Assembly (NCBI GenBank): GCA_937897085.1
Contig: CALCOR010000305.1
Location: 1-5,285 of the forward strand
Length of the DNA: 5,285 nucleotides
Source of the DNA: an uncultured euryarchaeote
GTDB taxonomy: Archaea > Thermoplasmatota > Poseidoniia > Poseidoniales > Thalassarchaeaceae
Direction of reading: 5' to 3'
Position 1 is the stretch's first letter. Every line of letters begins with the position of its first letter. Of the stretch, positions 1 through 5,285 are shown one piece after another. A model generated the notes under the pieces. The model saw nothing but the letters and a program-made list of their open reading frames with translations. It ran no database searches and was not told the origin of the DNA. The position numbers were made by a program, and so were the translations under genes.

Positions 1-554
1 ATGGTGGGCAAGATGTGAGCATCGGCATTCGCCTCCAACGTCTCGCCAAACTGTTCCCGCCGTTGCATCCAATCAAGCACCACGGCTTCACCGAATTCTC
101 CGACCGGCATCTGGAGTATGCACTCCAGAGCCCGCTCCCAGACCGAACGGCTGTAGAGACCGCGCTCACCGTGACATTCCTCGCCGCAATACGGCTCGAT
201 GTAGAGGTAGCCGCGTCCCTCGATGCACCTCCACTCTCCTGCACTCGCCCAGTCAGCCAGTTGCAGCATCCCCGCTGCCAGTTGGTCGACGTTCACCTCG
301 CCATCGGTACGCAATCGGCGCAGATGCGAGATGCAGTTGCTCTCGTATTCGGGATAAGGAAGCGGCTCCATCCAGTCGAGGATGTCCGCTTCGAGATCGA
401 TGTCGAAACTGCGGTTGAGCACTACATCCGCCTCGGGGCGCATGTCGCGCAACTCGCGAGTCTCCAGTCCCTGCTCGAGTTCAGACCACTCGCATTCCAG
501 CATCCGACACCAACTGGGACGGTGTACCAGGCGTGCAATCATCTCGACGGCCAT
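1..554 (-). CDS. Cys/Trp-rich acidic protein of unknown function (N-terminal part, runs off left edge)
   Basis: I do not recognise this protein. Reading the minus strand from ATG at 554 gives 184 open codons to the window edge, so the C-terminus is missing. The start is well fixed: GGAG lies 5 nt upstream (563-560) and an in-frame TGA lies 18 nt before the ATG. The sequence is protein-like, with amphipathic acidic stretches (about residues 20-65), a Trp/Tyr-rich middle and seven cysteines at about 16, 21, 74, 110, 123, 127 and 145. Residues 123-128 read CGEECH, which could bind metal together with other Cys residues, but this is only a possibility. No signal peptide or membrane helix is visible, so it is probably cytosolic. 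It is transcribed divergently from drg. A long plus-strand frame over the same DNA (15-644) is in exact antisense codon register and looks like a shadow. Coding status is fairly sure; function is unknown. Confidence 0.72.
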   Translation of the reverse strand, partial: MAVEMIARLVHRPSWCRMLECEWSELEQGLETRELRDMRPEADVVLNRSFDIDLEADILDWMEPLPYPEYESNCISHLRRLRTDGEVNVDQLAAGMLQLADWASAGEWRCIEGRGYLYIEPYCGEECHGERGLYSRSVWERALECILQMPVGEFGEAVVLDWMQRREQFGETLEANADAHILPT

Positions 555-706
555 GTCGACTCCGACCCCCGTTCACGCCCGGATGCCATCAAGGCTACCA
601 TTGTGCACAGCCTAGGGATTTACCCTTTGAGAGCGTCTGATTGAAGAGGGGGCGTCAGCCGAGAGCGTTGTGAGCGCACCGTGAGCGTGCCGGCGAGGAC
701 TCCCAT
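555..706. promoter_or_regulatory. Divergent intergenic region between the left-edge gene and drg
   Basis: This 152-bp spacer must hold the start signals of both flanking divergent genes. The only AT-leaning stretch is about 616-630 (GGGATTTACCCTTTG). Read on the minus strand it gives GGGTAAATCC, a weak TATA-like element about 65 bp before the left gene's ATG. Read on the plus strand it lies about 80 bp before the drg ATG, which would imply a leader of roughly 60 nt. The match to an archaeal TATA/BRE is poor, so the promoter assignment is tentative. The drg Shine-Dalgarno sequence is at the right end (GAGGA, 695-699). Confidence 0.35.
670..691 (+). repeat. Imperfect 11-bp tandem repeat in drg leader
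   Basis: GTGAGCGCACC (670-680) is followed directly by GTGAGCGTGCC (681-691), with 9 of 11 positions identical. The repeat ends 3 nt before the drg Shine-Dalgarno. It could be a protein-binding site or a leader element, or simply chance in GC-rich DNA. Confidence 0.4.
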
Positions 707-1822
707 ATGGCGACCATCGAGGAGCAGATCGCCGATATTCAAGCGGAGATAGACAAGACGCAGAAGAACAAGGCGACAGAGCACCACCTTGGGAAGCTGA
801 AGGCGAAGATCGCCAAACTGAAGGCGGAGCAGGAGAAACGTCAGGCACATGCGAAATCGAGTGGTCCGGCTAAAGGATTCGAAGTCAAGAAATCGGGCGA
901 TGCGACGGTCTCTCTGGTCGGTTTCCCGAGTGTGGGCAAGTCGACTCTGATTCAACAGGTCACGGATGCACAGTCAGAGACCGGCGGATATGCCTTCACC
1001 ACCCTCACCTGCATTCCCGGGGTGATGGAACACAGGGGAGCAAGGATCCAGATCCTCGACCTGCCAGGACTGATCAAGGGCGCTGCGGATGGCAAGGGGC
1101 GCGGCAAGGAGATTCTCGGTGTCGTGCGCACATGCGACATGGTGCTCTACATCCTCGACCCGTTTCAGGAGATGCATCTACCCGTACTGCACCGGGAACT
1201 CGAACTAGCAGGCATGCGCCTCAACCAACCCCCCCCACAGGTGTTCATCACCCGCCTGCAGAAAGGTGGAATCGAGGTCCGCTCCACCGTCGAGCAGACG
1301 CACCTCACAGTTGAGCAGATGCGCGACATCATCCGCTCGTTCGGATACACCAGCGCGCTGGTCACCCTCAGAGTCAATGCGACCGCAGACATGCTGGTCG
1401 ACACGATGGCGGGCAGCCGTGTCTACTCGAAGGCGGTCGTGATCATCAACAAGATCGACCTCGCCACTCCAGAGGACATCACCGCCATCCGCGCCACCCT
1501 TCCCGAGGGTTGGCCCGTCCTACCCATCTCGGCGGTCACGGGCGAGGGGATCGAGGAGATGAAGGACTTCATCTACGACAATCTCGGTTTCATGTCGATA
1601 TTTCTCAAGCCTCAAGGTCAGGAGGCGGACCTCGTCGAGCCGCTCATCGTCAAGGACACCAGCACCGTTCAGGATGTGTGCGCCACACTCCACCGCGACT
1701 TCGTGCGCAAGTTCCGCTACGCACGCGTGACGGGACCTTCTGCCAAATTCGACTGGCAACGGGTCGGACTGCATCACCACCTGATGGATGGCGACCTGCT
1801 CAGCATCATCATGCGCCGCTGA
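707..1822 (+). CDS. drg: DRG family GTPase (developmentally regulated GTP-binding protein, archaeal type)
   Basis: A 371-residue cytosolic GTPase of the OBG/DRG class, a family linked to ribosomes and translation in eukaryotes and conserved in archaea. The length is normal for DRG. The N-terminal 60 residues are charged and helical, rich in Lys and Glu (the HTH-like region). The G domain shows G1 GFPSVGKST (72-80), the switch I segment YAFTTLTCIPG (95-105), G3 DLPG (118-121), G4 NKID (248-251) and G5 SAV (275-277). The family's S5D2L insertion lies between G3 and G4 (about 155-240), including RLNQPPPQVFITR. The C-terminal 75 or so residues form a TGS domain (EPLIVKDTSTVQDVCATLHRDF and on). 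The start ATG has GAGGA 7 nt upstream. All motifs are intact. The gene stands alone on its strand, with a divergent gene upstream and a convergent kinase 15 bp downstream. An 8-C run at 1229-1236 leaves the frame intact. Confidence 0.96.
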   Translation: MATIEEQIADIQAEIDKTQKNKATEHHLGKLKAKIAKLKAEQEKRQAHAKSSGPAKGFEVKKSGDATVSLVGFPSVGKSTLIQQVTDAQSETGGYAFTTLTCIPGVMEHRGARIQILDLPGLIKGAADGKGRGKEILGVVRTCDMVLYILDPFQEMHLPVLHRELELAGMRLNQPPPQVFITRLQKGGIEVRSTVEQTHLTVEQMRDIIRSFGYTSALVTLRVNATADMLVDTMAGSRVYSKAVVIINKIDLATPEDITAIRATLPEGWPVLPISAVTGEGIEEMKDFIYDNLGFMSIFLKPQGQEADLVEPLIVKDTSTVQDVCATLHRDFVRKFRYARVTGPSAKFDWQRVGLHHHLMDGDLLSIIMRR

Positions 1823-1837
1823 GCGGAAGTAAGACTC

Positions 1838-2971
1838 TCAGTCGGTGGCTGGGAGCAGGACCGTGAAGGTAGAGCCGACATCTGGCTCGCTGGCGACCTC
1901 GATGGTGCCTCCGTGCATCTCGATGAAGTGCTTGGTGAGCGCCAGCCCGAGCCCTGTTCCGGGCTTAGGGCGTCCTGAAGGCCCTTTCACCTGCACGAAT
2001 TCAAGGAAGATCACCTGCAGGTCATCTTGGCTCATGCCCATGCCGCTGTCTTGCACCTCGATGCACACGGAATCTCCGAGATTACGGCTGTAGATCTTCA
2101 CCTCCCCCCCTTCGTTGGTGTACTTTACTGCGTTCGAGATGAGGTTGATGATGATCTGCCTGAGCGCCCGCGGGTCAGCCTGCAACTCACCCAGGTCACC
2201 CAGATCAGTTGTGAGTTTCACCCCCTTCTCACGGGCGGTGGCACGGAGGATGACGACCGCTTCATCAATGATCTTCGAGGGGAGGGTCGCTTCGGTGTGC
2301 AACTCAAACCGGCCAGCGACGATCTTCGAGATGTCGAGCAGTTCGTCGACGAGCGAGAGCAGGTGGTCGCACGATGAGCGGATCGCTGTCAGGCTCTCGT
2401 GTTCGAATGTGCCTTCATTCGAGGATTCGAGCATCAGTTCCGTGTAGCCGACGATTCCCTGCAACGGCGTGCGCAGTTCATGGCTCATCCCGGAATAGAA
2501 GCCGAGCCGCTGCTCCTGACTCGATTCCAACTCACGTTGCATGGCGACCATCTCGGTCACCTCGTGGAACACCGCCACCGCTCCGATGAGGCTGTCGTCA
2601 CGTCCATGCAGCGGTGATGTTGACAGGCGGAAGTGCCGCGCCTCGTCTCCCTCTCCCCAACTCACAGCCACTTCACTGATGGGAGTCCCGTCGCGCAGAA
2701 CGGCCGTGACCGGAAACGTCGCTTGGGTAATCGGAGTTCCATCCTCTGCCATCCAGTCGAACTGACAGACGTAATCCGCCAAGGTGAGTTCGGGGGTGTA
2801 CTCGAGACCGACCCGTGTTCGGGCGACGTCGTTGAGCAGAACCACGTGGCCGCGCGCATCGACCACCGCGACGCCGGAGTTGATGCTGCGCAGGATGTTG
2901 GTCAATTGCTCGCTGCGCTGGTGCAACGCATCGAGCAACTCCTCGGCAGCGGGTACCTCTTCCTCGACCAT
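1838..2971 (-). CDS. Soluble PAS-domain sensor histidine kinase
   Basis: A 377-residue cytosolic histidine kinase with no membrane helix. After a short helical N-terminus comes one PAS domain (about 24-138), then a linker helix (about 141-158) and a HisKA dimerisation domain with the H-box SGMSHELRTPL, whose phospho-acceptor is His164. The catalytic HATPase_c domain follows: N-box NLISNAVKYT (276-285), G1 DSGMGM (308-313), F-box IFLEFVQ (321-327) and G2 GTGLGL (338-343). All catalytic boxes are present, so it should autophosphorylate; the ligand of the PAS domain cannot be told. The frame stays open upstream to 3142, but that would overlap the divergent gene. ATG at 2971 begins the acidic segment MVEEEVPAAEELL directly before the PAS domain and is preferred. 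ATG at 3043 would add 24 basic residues. Neither start has a clear Shine-Dalgarno. No response regulator or receiver domain lies in the window, so its partner is elsewhere. Confidence 0.94.
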   Translation of the reverse strand: MVEEEVPAAEELLDALHQRSEQLTNILRSINSGVAVVDARGHVVLLNDVARTRVGLEYTPELTLADYVCQFDWMAEDGTPITQATFPVTAVLRDGTPISEVAVSWGEGDEARHFRLSTSPLHGRDDSLIGAVAVFHEVTEMVAMQRELESSQEQRLGFYSGMSHELRTPLQGIVGYTELMLESSNEGTFEHESLTAIRSSCDHLLSLVDELLDISKIVAGRFELHTEATLPSKIIDEAVVILRATAREKGVKLTTDLGDLGELQADPRALRQIIINLISNAVKYTNEGGEVKIYSRNLGDSVCIEVQDSGMGMSQDDLQVIFLEFVQVKGPSGRPKPGTGLGLALTKHFIEMHGGTIEVASEPDVGSTFTVLLPATD

Positions 2972-2976
2972 GTTCA

Positions 2977-2989
2977 CACACTCAGTGTG
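2977..2989. promoter_or_regulatory. 13-bp perfect palindrome upstream of the kinase start
   Basis: CACACT-C-AGTGTG has two 6-base arms around one central base and lies 5 bp upstream of the preferred kinase ATG (2971). It could be an operator for a dimeric regulator, or a small hairpin in the mRNA leader at the ribosome-binding position. A chance palindrome cannot be excluded. If the kinase began at ATG 3043 it would lie inside the coding region. Confidence 0.35.
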
Positions 2990-3040
2990 GCGACGAGGCT
3001 GTCGACTGCGTATCACACCTGCGGCAACAGTGCGGGAGAG

Positions 3041-3050
3041 CATTGAATAG
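3041..3050 (+). promoter_or_regulatory. Weak TATA-like element upstream of the two-helix protein gene
   Basis: CATTGAATAG is the most AT-rich stretch in the 2972-3079 divergent spacer. Its right end lies about 30 bp before ATG 3080 and 36 bp before ATG 3086. That is the distance expected for an archaeal TATA box driving a leaderless or very short-leader transcript. The match to consensus is poor. Confidence 0.25.
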
Positions 3051-3073
3051 CGACGCGGGCATGGACGAGTGCT

Positions 3074-3077
3074 GGAG
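3074..3077 (+). promoter_or_regulatory. Shine-Dalgarno GGAG favouring the ATG at 3086
   Basis: GGAG lies 8 nt before ATG 3086 but only 2 nt before ATG 3080. This spacing favours 3086 as the start, unless the transcript is leaderless, in which case 3080 is equally possible. The choice changes the protein by only two residues. Confidence 0.5.
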
Positions 3078-3085
3078 CGATGCGC

Positions 3086-4198
3086 ATGGACCGACGCTTT
3101 CCCCGAATCGGATTGCTCTCGCTGCTGGTGGCGGCCACACAACTGTTCACTCTGGTGTTCAACGGGTTGCTCGGATGGTTTCCCGGAGCATTGCTCGGTT
3201 CAGGTGCCTGGGGAATGAAGTTCCACCTCTATCCGTACCTCCGACAGATACTCGGCCTGCCGTACAAAGCCGACTCCTTCTGGTCAGATGCCGGTTCGCT
3301 CACGGGCCAGGAATATGCGATGGTGGTGCTGGTGCTGATCACTGGAGTCATCGGCTACATCGGCACACGCGAACGGCCGTCGTTCGAGGGGCCGGAGAAG
3401 AAGAGCTACGAAGACCAGCGCGCAGCGCTGGAAGCGGGGGCTGTCGGAATAGCCCGACCATCAGGACTCTCGGTGATCAACCCGACCACTGCCGCGATTG
3501 TGGACAGCGTGGTTGGAGGAGATACGACTCCTACCGGCGATGTGATTACGCGCGCACTCGGTGAGATGGCGGTCGTTGCCGCTGAGATGGCGCCTGAGGA
3601 TTCCGATGACAACGAGGACATCCCCTTACTGGACAGCCGCTACACAGTCAGCATCGACAACGAGTCAGAGCCTATGGATGACGGCGATACCCTAGGTGCG
3701 GCGGACGATGAGGATGACTGGGCGGACGAGTGGTTCTCTCCTGGAGAGAATGGTGGCGTTGCGTCCTCTACGGATTCGAAAGAAGAGGTGGTGGTTGATC
3801 TGACGCAGGAGTTGGAGCCACTCGATGACGAGTTGCCGGAACTGGAAGTGGTTGCGGTGGTGGCTGATTCCCAAGCCGACCTCACAGTACCTGTTGCGCG
3901 GGCCTTCGTAGAAGCTCGCACAGGACCGCGCGTCGGTGCCATGCCGGTGCGTCCTGAAGGGCTTCCGGCAGCCGCCGAGTGGGACATCGAGAACGAATGC
4001 TGGGTGCTGTTCGGACGTCCAATCGAGATGGCTCAACTACCACAACCGGCACCTCAGAAGCCGGAATGGGCGCAGAAGTCTGATCCAGTGGAACTCCCTA
4101 CCGTCCCGAGTCCCCCGAAGAAGGGCCTTCCCACGATTCCCAGCACATCGAAGACAGTGGGTATGCCCAGTCTACCATCCCTGCCACGACGCTCCTAG
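3086..4198 (+). CDS. Two-helix membrane protein with long acidic low-complexity tail and proline-rich C-terminus; unknown function
   Basis: I do not recognise this 370-residue protein. After a basic start (MDRRFPR) comes one hydrophobic helix (about 8-34), a loop of about 40 residues rich in aromatics, and a second helix (about 77-92) ending in TRERP. The positive charges predict both termini inside the cell, leaving about 275 residues in the cytoplasm. That tail is strongly acidic and low in complexity (for example EDSDDNED near 171-178 and ADDEDDWADEW near 206-216). It has one compact Trp-containing island, EWDIENECWVLFGRP (298-312), and ends in a basic, proline-rich repeat. The gene lies 65 bp upstream of tatC on the same strand with no obvious promoter between, so co-transcription is likely and a membrane or export role is possible. 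It is not TatA or TatB: those have one helix followed by an amphipathic helix. ATG 3080 is an alternative start. It is surely coding; its function is open. Confidence 0.85.
   Translation: MDRRFPRIGLLSLLVAATQLFTLVFNGLLGWFPGALLGSGAWGMKFHLYPYLRQILGLPYKADSFWSDAGSLTGQEYAMVVLVLITGVIGYIGTRERPSFEGPEKKSYEDQRAALEAGAVGIARPSGLSVINPTTAAIVDSVVGGDTTPTGDVITRALGEMAVVAAEMAPEDSDDNEDIPLLDSRYTVSIDNESEPMDDGDTLGAADDEDDWADEWFSPGENGGVASSTDSKEEVVVDLTQELEPLDDELPELEVVAVVADSQADLTVPVARAFVEARTGPRVGAMPVRPEGLPAAAEWDIENECWVLFGRPIEMAQLPQPAPQKPEWAQKSDPVELPTVPSPPKKGLPTIPSTSKTVGMPSLPSLPRRS
4094..4195 (+). repeat. Degenerate proline repeat at the C-terminus of the two-helix protein
   Basis: At protein level three units of 11-12 residues follow each other: LPTVPSPPKKG, LPTIPSTSKTVG and MPSLPSLPRRS. 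The shared core is a hydrophobic residue, Pro, Ser/Thr, a hydrophobic residue, then Pro-Ser, followed by Lys/Arg. The basic charge contrasts with the acidic tail before it. Such PxxP-like tails often serve as docking peptides or flexible tethers. The DNA itself is only loosely repetitive, so the pattern is held at amino-acid level. Confidence 0.6.
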
Positions 4199-4263
4199 GC
4201 CGACCAACGATGCTGGGGAGTCGAGCGCCAACATGATGGCGAACCGGCCTGTGCGAGCCGCTG

Positions 4264-5073
4264 ATGACAGGCGCTGCTGGGGATGGACTGGTCAGCGCGT
4301 TCGAGGAACTGCTTGAATCGCCACAGGGAGAGTTGCTGTCGGCCACCAGCGATATGTTACGCAGTCACATGAAGGCGTTCGTTGCTCTGTTCTTCCTGAC
4401 GATGGCCGTCGGCTACCCCCTCGCCGGCGAAGCTGTGGAGTGGCTCCTGAACCAAGATGACCTCGTACCCTCCGAAGTGGAGATTGTCGTGCTGCAGCCG
4501 CTGGAACTGGTGATACTGCAACTGCAACTTGCAGCTCACATGGCGGTGGCCGTGGTGGTGCTGGCGCTGATTCTGGATCTGGCTTGGAACGTCGGTCGAG
4601 ACGAGCGCATCCGAAGCCAACTAGCCGAAGTCGCCCTTCCGTTCGCTCCTGCACTCATCAGGGTGTTGATCGCTGTGTCCATCTCTGTCGGCCTGGCGAT
4701 TCTCGGTCTGTGGTACACTCTCGACTTCCTGCTGCCGCTGCTGCTCGATTACCTGCATGCAGACGCCGCCTCGGTCGGGCTTACTGCCAACTGGCAGTTA
4801 TCGGCGTGGATCGGGTTCATCGCCGGGCTCTGTCTGGGATCGGTGGTCGGATTCCAAGTACCACTGCTGACATTGCTCACGCTGCGCGGCGGCCTCGTCG
4901 AGCGTTCGATGCTCACCGGCTATCGACGGCACATCTACCTCGCCGCCTTCATCGTCGGCGCATTGCTCTCGCCGCCCGACCCTCTGTCGATGCTGCTTGT
5001 CGCAGGGCCGATGATCATCTTGTTCGAGCTTGCGCTCCTGCTCGATCAACTGCTGCCGTCGTCCTCGGATTGA
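4264..5073 (+). CDS. tatC: Sec-independent (twin-arginine) protein translocase subunit TatC, divergent
   Basis: A 269-residue polytopic membrane protein. TatC is the receptor core of the Tat system, which exports folded proteins carrying twin-arginine signals. Six hydrophobic segments fit TatC (about 38-57, 85-107, 126-150, 178-200, 221-237, 241-260). The C-terminal half is diagnostic: GFQVPLLTLLTLRGGLVER (196-214), YRRHIYLAAFIVGALLSPPDP (220-240) and the last helix ending FELALLL. PLELVILQLQLAAH (79-92) matches the family's start of helix 2, and DERI (113-116) fits the cytoplasmic loop Glu (E103 in E. coli). The N-terminus is odd: the usual HLxELRxR motif is replaced by SDMLRSHM, with about 15 extra residues before it, and the WAFxxPxLY segment after helix 2 is missing and shortened. 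An in-frame TGA at 4234-4236 rules out a start further upstream; no clear Shine-Dalgarno is seen. It probably shares a transcript with the gene before it. No tatA is in the window. Confidence 0.9.
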   Translation: MTGAAGDGLVSAFEELLESPQGELLSATSDMLRSHMKAFVALFFLTMAVGYPLAGEAVEWLLNQDDLVPSEVEIVVLQPLELVILQLQLAAHMAVAVVVLALILDLAWNVGRDERIRSQLAEVALPFAPALIRVLIAVSISVGLAILGLWYTLDFLLPLLLDYLHADAASVGLTANWQLSAWIGFIAGLCLGSVVGFQVPLLTLLTLRGGLVERSMLTGYRRHIYLAAFIVGALLSPPDPLSMLLVAGPMIILFELALLLDQLLPSSSD

Positions 5074-5285
5074 GGCGCGGCTTCTTCGGGCTCGGATTCT
5101 CCACGGTTGCGCCGGTCCTCTGCGTTGGCCACGTCGATTCCATCCTGCACGTCCACCCAGCGCATCATCACCGCTCCGATGACGATGAGCACACCGATGC
5201 TCAGGATTCCGACCCGGCTGTCGTACAACACTGTCAGTGTGCCATAGAGAAGTGGGCCGATCAAGGCGGCGACCTTGCCGAAGAA
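5046..5285 (-). CDS. C-terminal part of a membrane transporter, probably MFS (UMF1/Atg22-like)
   Basis: The last 79 codons of a minus-strand gene whose start lies beyond the right edge. The frame is open through the window end, reading FFGKVAALIGPLLYGTLTVL. An apparent TTG start at 5264 is just an internal Leu codon. The segment GKVAALIGPLLYG, a short loop (YDSRVG) and a final helix ILSIGVLIVIGAVMMRWV resemble the last two helices of UMF1-type major facilitator proteins. After the final helix comes a soluble, acidic, low-complexity tail of about 35 residues (EDRRNRGESEPEEAAPQSEDD). The substrate cannot be told. Its 3' end overlaps the tatC 3' end by 28 bp in convergent orientation. That this is a real membrane-protein C-terminus is likely; the subfamily is a judgement from memory of the motif. 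Confidence 0.65.
   Translation of the reverse strand, partial: FFGKVAALIGPLLYGTLTVLYDSRVGILSIGVLIVIGAVMMRWVDVQDGIDVANAEDRRNRGESEPEEAAPQSEDDGSS

Noticed and set aside
172..189. CGEECH in the left-edge protein as a variant c-type haem site
   Set aside because: Spacing is CxxxCH rather than CxxCH, and the protein has no signal peptide, so haem attachment outside the membrane is unlikely.
15..644. Plus-strand 209-codon open frame
   Set aside because: It is in exact antisense register to the minus-strand gene at 1-554 and is His/Leu/Val-rich, as expected for the reverse of Glu/Asp/Lys-type codons. It has no recognisable domain, and its 3' end crosses into the divergent promoter region.
1823..1837. 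Terminator between drg and the kinase gene
   Set aside because: The 15-bp gap has no hairpin and no T-rich tract on either strand.
2633..3046. Plus-strand frames opposite the kinase (for example 2633-3046 and 2027-2377)
   Set aside because: They are antisense shadows of a gene with intact PAS, HisKA and HATPase motifs.
2972..3142. N-terminal extension of the kinase frame to 3142 or 3043
   Set aside because: The 3142 start overlaps the coding start of the divergent gene. The added residues are basic and low in protein character, while ATG 2971 lies right before the acidic helix and PAS domain.
3086..3160. Twin-arginine signal peptide at the start of the two-helix protein (DRRFPR before a hydrophobic stretch)
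   Set aside because: The residues after RR are F-P-R, not the x-hydrophobic-hydrophobic pattern of Tat signals. The helix is a long membrane segment and no cleavage motif is seen.

Overview
This window looks like a compact, GC-rich archaeal chromosome segment. The strongest lineage clue is a full-length DRG-type GTPase (HTH-like N-terminus, G domain with S5D2L insertion, TGS domain), a family of archaea and eukaryotes. The acidic proteins, minimal spacers and a divergent TatC make a marine Thermoplasmatota archaeon (Poseidoniia / Marine Group II type) a reasonable guess. That placement is inference, not shown by the sequence. There are no tRNA or rRNA genes, CRISPR arrays, insertion sequences or other clear mobile elements.

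Layout. (1) 1-554, minus strand: the N-terminal 184 codons of a cysteine-, tryptophan- and acid-rich protein of unknown function that runs off the left edge. (2) 555-706: a divergent intergenic region with an AT-rich candidate promoter and a short imperfect tandem repeat. (3) 707-1822, plus strand: the DRG GTPase. (4) 1838-2971, minus strand: a soluble PAS-histidine kinase, convergent with drg at a 15-bp gap. (5) 2972-3079: a second divergent intergenic region with a 13-bp perfect palindrome just upstream of the kinase start. (6) 3086-4198, plus strand: an unrecognised two-helix membrane protein with a long acidic, low-complexity tail ending in a proline-rich repeat. (7) 4264-5073, plus strand: a divergent TatC. 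(8) 5046-5285, minus strand: the C-terminus of a probable MFS transporter, overlapping the tatC 3' end tail to tail by 28 bp.

How the genes relate. The drg gene is housekeeping (translation-associated GTPase). The kinase is a cytosolic sensor with no response regulator in view. The two-helix protein and tatC share a strand with a 65-bp gap and no obvious promoter between them, so they are probably co-transcribed; the first may be an accessory of the membrane or Tat machinery, which is a guess from context only. The most interesting signals are this unfamiliar protein next to a TatC that lacks several canonical signal-peptide-binding motifs, and the unrecognised Cys-rich protein at the left edge.
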